NCBI GenBank assembly: GCA_029263315.1
Contig: JAJCXR010000053.1
Coordinates: forward strand, 124,001 to 188,000
Source of the DNA: Acidobacteriota bacterium
GTDB lineage: Bacteria; Acidobacteriota; Thermoanaerobaculia; Multivoradales; J023
Length of the DNA stretch: 64,000 nucleotides
Direction: 5' to 3'
In this document: in pieces, positions 33,585 to 42,231 of the stretch
Layout of the letters: each line of letters begins with the position of its first letter
How positions within the stretch are numbered: the stretch's first letter is position 1
The notes under the pieces: generated by a model
What the model saw: only the letters and a program-made list of their open reading frames with translations
Told to the model about the DNA's origin: nothing
The model's database searches: none
Made by a program: the position numbers and the translations under genes

Positions 33585-35197
33585 ATGGCTTTTTTTCGTT
33601 CCTCCTCTTGCTCTCCAGTCTGTCGAGCAGTCATCCGACCGTCGAAGAGTTGACTGCACCAGATGCCCAGACCGTTCGATCCATTACTATCGAAGTGGGT
33701 GACGTCTTCGACCTCGAAGATTCCCGCGAGGACGGTATCGCCTATCGTTTCGCCAATCGTCTACACCGCAATACCCGACAGTCTGTCGTTCGCCAGCGGT
33801 TACTTTTTGAGGATGGCGACATCGTCGACCTGCAGATTTTGGCCGAGGCCGAGCGCGTCCTACGCCAGAGTGCAAATCTGTCGGATGCCCAGATAGAGGC
33901 CAGGTCAACGTCCGATCACCAGGTTGACCTGTTGGTCAAGACCCGGGATACCTGGTCACTCTCCGGTGGTTTCAGCTTTGGACGGAAGGGAGGAACCAAT
34001 CGGTCTAGCTTTCAGATCAGGGAGACCAACTTTCTAGGAAGCGGTAAGAAGATCGTCTTGCGGAAAACCTATGATGTCGACAGAGACCAATTCCTAGCCC
34101 GCTATGAAGACCCGAATCTATTTGGCAGCCGCTATGAGGGGTCCACGGAAATCTCCGACAACAGCGACGGGCAACGGTGGCAGGTCGATCTCGGTCTTCC
34201 GTTCTTTGCTCTCGACAGCCGCCGAAGTCTTGGCCTGAAAGCTTTTTCGGATCAGCGGACCGTGTCCCTCTACCACCGCGGGAACATCGTGGACAGCTTT
34301 GAGCAAGAGAGCCGACACTTCGAAATCTATCGTGGTTTCTCTGCGGGTTTGATCGCTGGTCGGACCCATCGATGGACCTTCGGGCTGACCTTTGAAGAGG
34401 AGCGCTTTCCGACGGCTGCCGAAGGTACGCTCGCGAGCTCGGATTCACCACCAACCCTGGTGGATCGAACCTTCGCTTACCCATGGATCGACTTCGAGCG
34501 CGTCGGTAGCGCCTACTTGGAAACGCAGAATGTGGACCACATAGGACGGACGGAAGATCACTATCTCGGAACTCGATTCCATGCCCGGCTAGGGTTCTCA
34601 ACGCAAGCCCTTGGCGGTGATCTCGATCGGGTCCTTTTCGAGGCCGACCTCAGCAATACGCGAGAGTTTACCAATGGCTCGTTACTCGATCTGAGGACAG
34701 GGCTCGTCGGTCGATGGGCCAACACCGGCTTCGAAAACATGCGTTGGAATGGTGACGTCAAGTATCACCGCCGGGTCTGGGGGCACCATCAGTTCTTCGC
34801 CAGTCTGAATCTCACCTTGGACCACCTGCGGGACGCAGATAGCCAGCTCTTGCTCGGCGGTGACAGCGGACTGCGTGGCTACCCCTTGCGTTTCCAAGAT
34901 GGCGACCAGCGATTCTTACTGTCCCTCGAACAGCGATTCTATACCCCCTGGAGCCTCCTCCGAATAGCCGATATCGGCGCAGCGGTCTTCTTCGATATCG
35001 GCCGCGCTTGGGCCAACGACTTGCCCGACGATCCGGGCTCAGGAGCGCTCAGCGACATCGGTATCGGCTTACGACTCGGGCTCAATCGGTCCAGTGAGGG
35101 TTCGGTGTTGCACCTCGATCTCGCGATGCCCCTCAACGACACGGGTGACGACTCGAAGAGTCTTCAATGGTTGGCCTCGACCCGTACGAGCTTTTAG
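33581..35197 (+). CDS. Omp85/BamA-TamA-like outer-membrane protein
   Basis: Starting at the GTG overlapping the PAP2 stop, the 538-residue product has a signal peptide (FFSFLLLLSSLSSS), about two POTRA-like units (ITIEVGDVFDL..., SVVRQRLLFEDGDIVD) and a C-terminal barrel with surface-antigen features: NFLGSGKKIVLR, GGDSGLRGYPLRF (the lid-lock RGY/F motif) and a barrel end TRTSF with terminal Phe. It is smaller than BamA. Coupling to a phosphoglycerol transferase and a phosphatase suggests a dedicated role in envelope lipid or glycan delivery. The same frame is open far upstream, but that part overlaps the PAP2 gene and is not protein-like. Confidence 0.8.
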   Translation: MNGFFSFLLLLSSLSSSHPTVEELTAPDAQTVRSITIEVGDVFDLEDSREDGIAYRFANRLHRNTRQSVVRQRLLFEDGDIVDLQILAEAERVLRQSANLSDAQIEARSTSDHQVDLLVKTRDTWSLSGGFSFGRKGGTNRSSFQIRETNFLGSGKKIVLRKTYDVDRDQFLARYEDPNLFGSRYEGSTEISDNSDGQRWQVDLGLPFFALDSRRSLGLKAFSDQRTVSLYHRGNIVDSFEQESRHFEIYRGFSAGLIAGRTHRWTFGLTFEEERFPTAAEGTLASSDSPPTLVDRTFAYPWIDFERVGSAYLETQNVDHIGRTEDHYLGTRFHARLGFSTQALGGDLDRVLFEADLSNTREFTNGSLLDLRTGLVGRWANTGFENMRWNGDVKYHRRVWGHHQFFASLNLTLDHLRDADSQLLLGGDSGLRGYPLRFQDGDQRFLLSLEQRFYTPWSLLRIADIGAAVFFDIGRAWANDLPDDPGSGALSDIGIGLRLGLNRSSEGSVLHLDLAMPLNDTGDDSKSLQWLASTRTSF

Positions 35198-35198
35198 C

Positions 35199-36449
35199 TC
35201 ACCCAACCTTTTGCCCAGCGAGTGGGTGGCAGATTCCATCGATGTCACCGCCAGACAAAACAGCCACCGCCTCGTCCCGCCGTCGCAGGCTGGGCGCCTT
35301 GCCTTGGAACATCGGCTGACGTCCTCCGCCGCGGCCCCCCAGAAGCTCCGCCACACGCCGCCCCACGGCTTCTAAATCGATATCGCTCCCCTCCCCTTGG
35401 GCTAGGAGAAAGGCATGGTCGCCGTCACCGGGGCTGGCGGTGAGAAACAGGCAACGGCCTTCGGCGGCCCCTAGGAACCCCCTGCTCAGCCGTTGCAGAA
35501 ACGCCATGTCGACTTCGTCGTAGTGGGCCGTCACCCAGGGTCCCGGTTGACGCAGCAAGTCCGCCAGGCGCAGCTCCGCCAGCTCGGCCAAGCGCCTGGC
35601 CAGTTGGCGTTCGCTGTCCTTGAGCTGCTGCAATTTGAGCTCGGTGACGGCCACCAGCTCACCGTCGCCGGTGCTCAGTAGATGGCGCAGTTGGAGATGT
35701 CGGGCTTCGGCTTCCTGTAAACGGTGACGCACCCGGCGGCCGGCGATCCAGGTCAAACGGGCTCCACCCCGCAGGCTGTCGCTGGCCAACAGCTTGATGC
35801 ACTCGATCTGCGCCGTCGACTGCAGGTGGGTGCCACCGCAGTTGTTGAGGTCGAGACCTTCGATCTCGATCAAGCGGACATCCCCGTGGTGACCGGCGGG
35901 CAGGCCGCGGGATCGCAGGGGCAAGCTGGCCAGGTCATCCTGGGAGACGCGGCGGGCGGTGATTTGCCGTGCCGCCCGGACCTCCTCCATGACCGCCTCC
36001 TCCAGGTCCCTGAGCTGTGCCCCATCGAGGGCCGCGACATCGAGCTCGATGTCGCAGACCTCAGGACGCAAATGAAAGGCGGTGGTCTTCCAACCAAAAC
36101 GCCCCAGGGCCACGGCGGTCAACACATGCTGGGCGCTGTGCTGTTGCATGTGATCGAAACGCCGGTTCCAATCCACCTCCAGAGTCGCCGGACCGAGCTG
36201 TAGGTCTCCCGAAAGGTAGTGCCGCACCTCGCCCTCGACCCTTTGCACGTCCACCACCCTGACCTCCCCGGAGGTTGCCGCGGCGCCGCTCAGGCGACCG
36301 CGATCCGCCGGCTGCCCTCCCCCGGCGGGAAAGAGCAAGGTGTCATCCAAGACGGCGTAGAGGTGATCCCCTTGGCGCCCGATGACCAACACCTCCACCT
36401 CCTGGCGGCGGCGAAAGGGCTCTTTTTCGTATGCGTAGATATCCGTCAT
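35199..36449 (-). CDS. alaX: AlaX-type alanyl-tRNA editing protein with DHHA1 domain
   Basis: The 416-residue protein matches the editing half of alanyl-tRNA synthetase. FPAGGGQPADRG is in the N-terminal beta domain, HSAQH (His104, His108) and NNCGGTH (Cys204, His208) form the zinc site that hydrolyses Ser-tRNA(Ala) or Gly-tRNA(Ala). A helical linker and a DHHA1-type C-terminus follow (GRRVAELLGGRGGGRQPMFQ). This is the long, type II AlaX form. It lacks the aminoacylation domain, so it acts in trans as a quality-control hydrolase. It ends one base after the outer-membrane protein gene, in convergent orientation. Confidence 0.88.
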   Translation of the reverse strand: MTDIYAYEKEPFRRRQEVEVLVIGRQGDHLYAVLDDTLLFPAGGGQPADRGRLSGAAATSGEVRVVDVQRVEGEVRHYLSGDLQLGPATLEVDWNRRFDHMQQHSAQHVLTAVALGRFGWKTTAFHLRPEVCDIELDVAALDGAQLRDLEEAVMEEVRAARQITARRVSQDDLASLPLRSRGLPAGHHGDVRLIEIEGLDLNNCGGTHLQSTAQIECIKLLASDSLRGGARLTWIAGRRVRHRLQEAEARHLQLRHLLSTGDGELVAVTELKLQQLKDSERQLARRLAELAELRLADLLRQPGPWVTAHYDEVDMAFLQRLSRGFLGAAEGRCLFLTASPGDGDHAFLLAQGEGSDIDLEAVGRRVAELLGGRGGGRQPMFQGKAPSLRRRDEAVAVLSGGDIDGICHPLAGQKVG

Positions 36450-36458
36450 GGCAACGCT

Positions 36459-38120
36459 TCAGGGTTGTTCGAGACGGTCCAACAAACGGGGCGCTTGGCG
36501 GTGGCCGGTGGCTTGCTCGAAGGCGTAGGCCAAGCGCAGTAGGGTCATTTCGCTCCAGGCCCGACCAAAAAAGGAAATCCCCACCGGCAGACCCTGGATG
36601 AAACCCGCCGGCACGGTGACATTAGGATAACCGGCGACGGCGGCCGGTGTGGAGCTGCTGCCGCCGAAGTGGTCGCCGTTCACCAGATCGGTGGTCCAGG
36701 CGGGGCCACCGGTGGGGCCGATGATGGCGTCGAGACGGTGGCTGTCCATGGTCTTGTCGATGCCCTCCTGGCGGGCGATGCGACGGGCTTTGGCCAGGGC
36801 ATCGCGGTACTCGGCGCTGTCGAGGCCACCTTTTTCCGCTGCGGCAAGGATGATCTCCTGGCCAAAATAGGGCATGGATCGATCGGCATGGGCTGTATTC
36901 CAGGCGATCAGATCGTCCATGGTCTCCAGATCGCTGGCCTCCCCGAGATCCGCCAACCAAGCCTCGAGGCCGTGCTTGAATTCATAGAGCATCACTTGAT
37001 AGGACGAGCCCTCGAAATCCCCATAGCTGGGCACCTCCACCGGATCGATGATCTCGGCACCCTGGCGGCGCATCACCTCGATGGCCTCTTCCATCAAGGC
37101 ATCCACCCGCGCATCGAAGCCGAAGAAGGTGCGGGCGACACCGATGCGGGCCCCCTTCAGCCCATCGGCCCGCAGGTCTTGGGTGTAGTCGTCGGCGATA
37201 TGCCCGGCACTGGCGGCGGTGGCTTGGTCCCCGGCGTCGACACCGACCAGGGCATTGAGCACCAGCGCCGCATCGTGCACCGTGCGGGTCATCGGCCCGG
37301 CGGTATCGAAGGCGTCGGCGATGGGGATGATGCCCCGCCGGCTCACCAAGCCGACGGTGGGTTTCACCCCCACCAGGCCGTTGGCCGAGGACGGGCAAAC
37401 GATGGAGCCGTTGGTTTCCGTACCCAGGGCGGCGGCGGCGAAATTGGCCGACACCGAAGCGCCCGAACCGGAGCTGGAACCACAGGGATTTCGGTCCAAG
37501 GCGTAAGGGTTGTTGGTTTGGCGGCCGCGGCCGCTCCAACCGCTGGAGGAGTTGGTGGACCGGAAATTGGCCCACTCACTGAGGTTGGCTTTGCCCAGCA
37601 GCACGGCGCCGGCCTGGCGCAACTGTTGCGCCACGAAGGAATCGTCCTTGGGCCGGGCTCCGACCAACGCCAAAGAACCGGCGGTGGTTTCCATGTCGTC
37701 CTGGGTTGCGATGTTGTCCTTGAGCAGGATCGGGATGCCGTGCAGCGGTCCCCGTGGCCCGCTCTCCCGGCGTTCCGCGTCGAGGGCCTCGGCGATGGCC
37801 AAGGCATCGGGATTGACCTCGAGGACGGAGCCCAGGCGTCCATCGAGCTCGGCGATTCGGTCCAGGTAGAGGGCGGTGATCCGATGGCTGGTGAAGGTGC
37901 CGTCGGCCATTGCCGCTTGCAGCTGCCGGATGGTCATTTCTTCGAGGGGAAAGGCGCTTTCACTTTGGGCCATCGAGGGCTGGACCAGGAACAGGCAGAG
38001 CAACGGCACCACCACGGAGAAAGCGCAAAGGCGGCGGGCGGAAATGCCCTGGGTTGGGAGGCGCCGGGCAGCGAGGCGGGTCGGGGCAAGACGGCGGGAT
38101 GACGGTGGGTTCAAGTGCAC
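36459..38120 (-). CDS. Secreted amidase-signature enzyme
   Basis: The 553-residue protein has an N-terminal export signal (LCAFSVVVPLLCLFLVQPSMAQS), so it probably works outside the cytoplasm, unlike GatA. The Ser-cisSer-Lys catalytic set of the amidase family is present: Lys in ILLKDNIAT, cis-Ser in the Gly/Ser-rich CGSSSGSGASVSA, and the nucleophile in TETNGSIVCPS. The substrate amide is unknown; secreted relatives include peptide amidases. It starts at GTG with AGAGG nine bases upstream and precedes alaX on the same strand with only nine bases between. Confidence 0.87.
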   Translation of the reverse strand: MHLNPPSSRRLAPTRLAARRLPTQGISARRLCAFSVVVPLLCLFLVQPSMAQSESAFPLEEMTIRQLQAAMADGTFTSHRITALYLDRIAELDGRLGSVLEVNPDALAIAEALDAERRESGPRGPLHGIPILLKDNIATQDDMETTAGSLALVGARPKDDSFVAQQLRQAGAVLLGKANLSEWANFRSTNSSSGWSGRGRQTNNPYALDRNPCGSSSGSGASVSANFAAAALGTETNGSIVCPSSANGLVGVKPTVGLVSRRGIIPIADAFDTAGPMTRTVHDAALVLNALVGVDAGDQATAASAGHIADDYTQDLRADGLKGARIGVARTFFGFDARVDALMEEAIEVMRRQGAEIIDPVEVPSYGDFEGSSYQVMLYEFKHGLEAWLADLGEASDLETMDDLIAWNTAHADRSMPYFGQEIILAAAEKGGLDSAEYRDALAKARRIARQEGIDKTMDSHRLDAIIGPTGGPAWTTDLVNGDHFGGSSSTPAAVAGYPNVTVPAGFIQGLPVGISFFGRAWSEMTLLRLAYAFEQATGHRQAPRLLDRLEQP

Positions 38121-38193
38121 GCAGATGGTCCTCTGAGGTTGGTTACGGTTTGAGTGCCGATCGAGGGATCAACCGGCAATCCTGGAGGGCGGC

Positions 38194-39483
38194 TCAGTCC
38201 CCAGAAGAGACGTCGCCGAGGGTTTCGCCGAAGGTGTCTTCAGAGCCGTCGAGCTCCTCCAGGGTATCGCTTTCAGGATCCTGGAGGGCCCGTTCGAAGA
38301 AGCGGAGAAAGCGGGGCGAGAAAAACCGCTCGCTGGGCGGCTGCAAGGCATCGGCGGTGCAGCCACGCAAATCGTCGATCGCTTGTGCCTCCAGCTCGAT
38401 GGCCTCTTCGCCCCCTAGAATGAAGAGATAAAAACGCGCCGCGGAGCGCAGAAGGCAGCCTTGGGCTTGCCCTAGGTCACCGCCCAGACCGGCCCCTTCC
38501 AAGCGATCGAGGACGTCTTCGTAGTCACCGGCCAGGAAGCTTTCCACCGCATCTTGCAGCACCCTCGGCGGCCGGCGGGCGGCGCTGGTCAGCTGCTTCA
38601 TGGCGCTGTCCAGATCCTCTTGGAATCGCGACAGTTGAGAGGCCTTGGCTGAGTCTTTGCCGGCTTTGATCTCGCTCAGCAGGCCCTCCACCGCACGCAC
38701 GCGTCGGCCCAAGGTGGTCGGATAAGGGGCCAGATCTCGGACCCCCCGCAATTGCGAACGGGCTTTGACCTCCAAGGCCTCCACCTTGGCCAACAGGCCG
38801 GCGGCGACAGCGTTGCGATCACCGAGCTCGGTACGGGCGTCGGCGATGGTGCGTTCCACATCGACCAGCAGTTTCTGCGCCAGGGTCTCGACGGAACGCA
38901 GATCATCGGTGCTCTGGCGCTCTTTGGAGGCTTGTAGCTGCGCTTGCAACTGGCCATACTGCCCCTCGAGACCCTGTTGCCGCTGTTGAAAGCTGTTCGG
39001 CCCCTGGGCCCACAAATTGGCCAGCTGGGGATTTTTCTTAGCCTGCTCGAGGCTTTCGAGGGCATCGGAGGCTTGCTCGAGCAGCTCCATCACCGACGCT
39101 GCCTGGGTCTCCACCGCCGCCTTGCGGTCTTTGCACGCCTTGCGCCGTGCCGCCACGTCTTTCACCAGATCGGGAACCCGCTGCAATTTGCCTTGACCTT
39201 CCGACTCGCGAAAGGCGGCCAGGGCGGTCTGGCACTTGCCCTGCTCGCTGCGCGCCACGCCGAGGTAATAGTGGGGAAAATAGCGACGCCCCAGCAGGGC
39301 ATTGAAACGCTCTTCACTGCGCTCGGCGACGGCGGCGCTGAAGAAGCGTTCCGCCGCCTCCCAACGCTCGGCCTCGAGGGCCTCTAGGCCCGCCTTGTAG
39401 CTTTCCCGGAAATCCGCCTGCGAGCTGAGGGTCCAGAATCCACTGCACAACACCAAGGCCACGATGACTGATCGTGAGCTCAT
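38194..39483 (-). CDS. Periplasmic TPR-like protein coupled to the Ser/Thr kinase
   Basis: The 429-residue protein starts with a signal peptide (SVIVALVLCSGFWTLSSQA). AGLEALEAERWEAAERFFSA and YYLGVARSEQGKCQTALAAF are TPR-like helix pairs, a Gln-rich coiled-coil middle spans about 110-250, and a second helical part ends in an acidic Glu/Asp tail. I do not recognise a named family. Its ATG overlaps the kinase stop (ATGA), so both are made from one message; the kinase has an extracytoplasmic C-terminus that this protein may bind. The frame is open upstream into the kinase gene, but only the ATG at 39483 precedes the signal peptide. Confidence 0.75.
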   Translation of the reverse strand: MSSRSVIVALVLCSGFWTLSSQADFRESYKAGLEALEAERWEAAERFFSAAVAERSEERFNALLGRRYFPHYYLGVARSEQGKCQTALAAFRESEGQGKLQRVPDLVKDVAARRKACKDRKAAVETQAASVMELLEQASDALESLEQAKKNPQLANLWAQGPNSFQQRQQGLEGQYGQLQAQLQASKERQSTDDLRSVETLAQKLLVDVERTIADARTELGDRNAVAAGLLAKVEALEVKARSQLRGVRDLAPYPTTLGRRVRAVEGLLSEIKAGKDSAKASQLSRFQEDLDSAMKQLTSAARRPPRVLQDAVESFLAGDYEDVLDRLEGAGLGGDLGQAQGCLLRSAARFYLFILGGEEAIELEAQAIDDLRGCTADALQPPSERFFSPRFLRFFERALQDPESDTLEELDGSEDTFGETLGDVSSGD

Positions 39484-42086
39484 TGCCACCACCCCACTTG
39501 CTTGAAGTAATCGACGGTGGCCGGCGGTGCAAACACCACCCGGCAGACGGCGGTTTCCAGCTCGACGAGCTCCACTTCGCAACGCTGAACCTCCTCGCCA
39601 TTGCTGCCGTCCGCTGTCTGGGCGGCGGGCGGCGTTTCGCCGTCGGCGACGGACGGCGCCTCCGGACCGCGGCTGACCACGATGCGATAGTTGCCCAAGG
39701 GCAGATCGAGAAACAGGGGCGTCACCCGCTGCTCCGGCAGCTCGACGAGATAACCGGAGCCGTCGGTGATTTCGGTGATCGTGCCCCAGGGTGAGGCGTC
39801 GACTTGCAGACGGCCAGTGGGCAGGGCGGCCGCCGCGTCGCCGGGCGGCGCTGATTGGGGTCGCGGCACGGCCACCTCGGCCGGAGCCGGCGCCACCTCG
39901 CCCCGGCCCATGAGCCACCATCCGACCCCCGCCAGGCAAACCAGACCCACCACCGCCAAGGCTGACCATAACCACTTGCGATTGCCGGAGGCGGCCACCG
40001 TTGAGGTCGGAGCCGGCGGCGCCACGGAACGGTCCAGGTCCCGTTGCCCGGGGGTCGTGGTGGCGGCCGGGGAAGGAACGCCTGGGGACGGAACGGCTGG
40101 GGACGGCGTCGCCGGGGCGGCGGACGGCGTTCGGGGTGGAGGCGTGGCGGGCGGCGAGGCCATAGGCGGTGGCGCCGCCTGGGGTGGCGCCGCCTGGGGT
40201 GGCCCCGCCTGGGGTGGCCCCGCCTGAGGTGGCCCCGCCTCAGGTGGCCCCGCAGGCCTTCTTCCCTTCGTAGCGGGCATCACCGTCGTCGGCAGCTCAC
40301 TGCTGGCCGTTTCTTGGGGTCCGGCCGCTGGTTGACCCGTGGGTTTGGCCGGCGTGTGCTGCTGCATGGCCTCGATGTGACGTTGCGCCTCCTCGAGCTT
40401 GCCCTGGGCCACCAAGGCACTGATTTCTTGGGCCGACAGGGCCAGCTTACCGGTTTCTGAAAGGGGTGCCGAGGCCGCGGCTGCGGGGGTAGGAGCCCCT
40501 TTGGAAGCGGCCTTGGTGGGAGTTGCCGGAGGCGCTGTGGCCGGTGGTGGGGCCTGCGTCGTGGCGGTTAGCTCTTCAGAAGCAGCAAGCTTCGCAGGGG
40601 CGGCCGACGGTGGCGCCGGGGGCCTACTGGAAGGCACGGTTTTTGGAGGATCGGTCGTCCTTTCCCCCCCACTCTTGGTTGTTGGTTGCGTCTCGACGGT
40701 GCCGCGACGCGGCGGTGTCGCCGCCCGAACGGCGGTGTGGGCCACGTCGGCGCTGGGCCCTTGGCCGACCGGCTGTGAAGTCCGGGTGGTGGCGCCTACC
40801 TTGGTGCGCCGAGGGGTGGGGCTCGGCAGCTTCGACATCACCACCGTCGCCTCCTCGCTACCGTCCGATTCACCGTCACCCTGCCGATCGGAGCCTGCCT
40901 GCGGTGGCGCCAGGACCGGAATGCGCACCGTCGCCGAATCTCCGCCGGGCGCCGGTAGAACGACATCCTCACTCGGCGGCACCGTAGGGGACGGGGCGCT
41001 GTCGAGGCGGGCCAAGCGCTGGGTGACAGCGCCACCCGATACAGGCGTTGCGGTTCCGTTTGCCGGGGGCGAGGGGGTGGGCGCCCGGGGAGGCTGCGGC
41101 GGTCCGGTTGGCGGCGGTGTGGTCGGTGGCGGTGCGGTTGGCGGCGAGACCTTGACCGCGGTGCGGGTGATCAGCGATTGGGACATGACGTCCTGCGGAT
41201 CGACGCTCACTTGCCGCGCCGCGATGGCATCATTCAGCGCCGGGTAGACCCCTTTTTCGACCTCACCCTGAAGGTCTTGCAAGGCACTCAGCAGTGGCGG
41301 AAAACCGGCGTAGCGCTGCTCTCGATCCTTGGCCAGGCAGGTGGTCAGGATCTTCTCCAGCGGCGTTGGGCACTCGGGCCACACGGAGCTCAGGGGCACC
41401 GGTTCCTTGTATAGAATCTGGTAGACCAAGGCCGACAGGGTCTGGCCGCGGAAGGGGCGCTGATAGGTGAAGAGCTCGTAGGCCAAGGCGCCGAATGCAA
41501 ACACATCTACCCGCTGGTCCAAGGGAGCGCTACGCACTTGCTCTGGGGGTAGGTAGCTGGCGGTGGCCAAGGTCACGCCGCGCTGGGTTGAGCGGGTTTC
41601 CGAGCTGGCCAAGCGAGAGGTGCCGAAGTCCATGACCTTGGCGACGGTGCCGCTGAGGCGCACGTTGTCGGGTTTGAGGTCGAGGTGGGCGACCCCTTGG
41701 CCGTGGGCGTAGGCCAGGCCCTGGGCCACTTGCAACAGCAAGCTGAGCTTGTCGGTACCTCGCCAGGGCCGACGCTCGGCGATCACTTGGGTCAAGTCCT
41801 CGCCCGACAAATACTCCTGCACTTGATAGGGCATGTCGTCTTGCCAACCCGCCGCCAATACTTCGACGACATGGGGGTGCCGAAGCTTGACCGCCATCTT
41901 CGATTCGGTGAAAAAGCTCTGCCGTAGACCTTGCCCCGGTAGGGTGCAGAGCTTGATCACCACCTGCCGACCGGTCGCTGCATCCCGGCCCTTGTGCAGG
42001 GGACCAAAGCTACCTTCGGCCAGAGGCTCCAATACCTCGAATCGGTCGATCTTCGAAAGTCCCTTCACGCGTCCCCCGTCGGTCAT
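39480..42086 (-). CDS. Membrane Ser/Thr protein kinase (PknB-like, HLD variant)
   Basis: The 868-residue protein has an N-terminal Hanks-type kinase domain (14-275): Gly loop LAEGSFGPLHKG, Lys45, Glu61, HLDLKPDN (Asp136, Asn141), DFG at 153-155 and PPEQ. The catalytic loop reads HLD in place of HRD, so activation-loop control by phosphorylation is probably weak. A very long Pro/Thr-rich linker (about 300-700) leads to one membrane helix (WLWSALAVVGLVCLAGVGWWL) and a small periplasmic domain with PEGA-like features. GTG at 42068 with GGGGGAC upstream is a possible alternative start. It is coupled to the TPR-like gene downstream. Confidence 0.88.
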   Translation of the reverse strand: MTDGGRVKGLSKIDRFEVLEPLAEGSFGPLHKGRDAATGRQVVIKLCTLPGQGLRQSFFTESKMAVKLRHPHVVEVLAAGWQDDMPYQVQEYLSGEDLTQVIAERRPWRGTDKLSLLLQVAQGLAYAHGQGVAHLDLKPDNVRLSGTVAKVMDFGTSRLASSETRSTQRGVTLATASYLPPEQVRSAPLDQRVDVFAFGALAYELFTYQRPFRGQTLSALVYQILYKEPVPLSSVWPECPTPLEKILTTCLAKDREQRYAGFPPLLSALQDLQGEVEKGVYPALNDAIAARQVSVDPQDVMSQSLITRTAVKVSPPTAPPPTTPPPTGPPQPPRAPTPSPPANGTATPVSGGAVTQRLARLDSAPSPTVPPSEDVVLPAPGGDSATVRIPVLAPPQAGSDRQGDGESDGSEEATVVMSKLPSPTPRRTKVGATTRTSQPVGQGPSADVAHTAVRAATPPRRGTVETQPTTKSGGERTTDPPKTVPSSRPPAPPSAAPAKLAASEELTATTQAPPPATAPPATPTKAASKGAPTPAAAASAPLSETGKLALSAQEISALVAQGKLEEAQRHIEAMQQHTPAKPTGQPAAGPQETASSELPTTVMPATKGRRPAGPPEAGPPQAGPPQAGPPQAAPPQAAPPPMASPPATPPPRTPSAAPATPSPAVPSPGVPSPAATTTPGQRDLDRSVAPPAPTSTVAASGNRKWLWSALAVVGLVCLAGVGWWLMGRGEVAPAPAEVAVPRPQSAPPGDAAAALPTGRLQVDASPWGTITEITDGSGYLVELPEQRVTPLFLDLPLGNYRIVVSRGPEAPSVADGETPPAAQTADGSNGEEVQRCEVELVELETAVCRVVFAPPATVDYFKQVGWWQ
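40168..40253 (-). repeat. 15-base tandem repeats coding for Pro-Pro-Gln-Ala in the kinase linker
   Basis: Five full and one partial unit related to GGTGGCCCCGCCTGG (+ strand) encode PPQAG/PPQAA/PPEAG repeats in the disordered linker. As in the regulator gene at 14355, the unit is a multiple of three and can expand without a frameshift. Confidence 0.9.
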
Positions 42087-42113
42087 TCAATCTTGTTGCT
42101 CGAGTGCCTAAGT

Positions 42114-42192
42114 CCTGGGCTCGACAATGGATGCTAGCTTTCCTTCGGCCTCGACCCTGCCTGTCAGATCCTGAGGAGATTCGGAGCCCAGG
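42114..42192. promoter_or_regulatory. Long-range inverted repeat upstream of the symporter gene
   Basis: CCTGGGCTC (42114-42122) and GAGCCCAGG (42184-42192) are perfectly complementary over nine bases, 61 bases apart. They lie in the 145-base region between the divergent kinase and symporter genes. In RNA they could close a leader domain upstream of the symporter ATG at 42232, which has no strong ribosome site. CTGAGGAGAT lies between the arms. Confidence 0.3.
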
Positions 42193-42231
42193 GTTGCAGT
42201 CCCCGGCCGCATGCCGTAACGTCGAGCCGTT

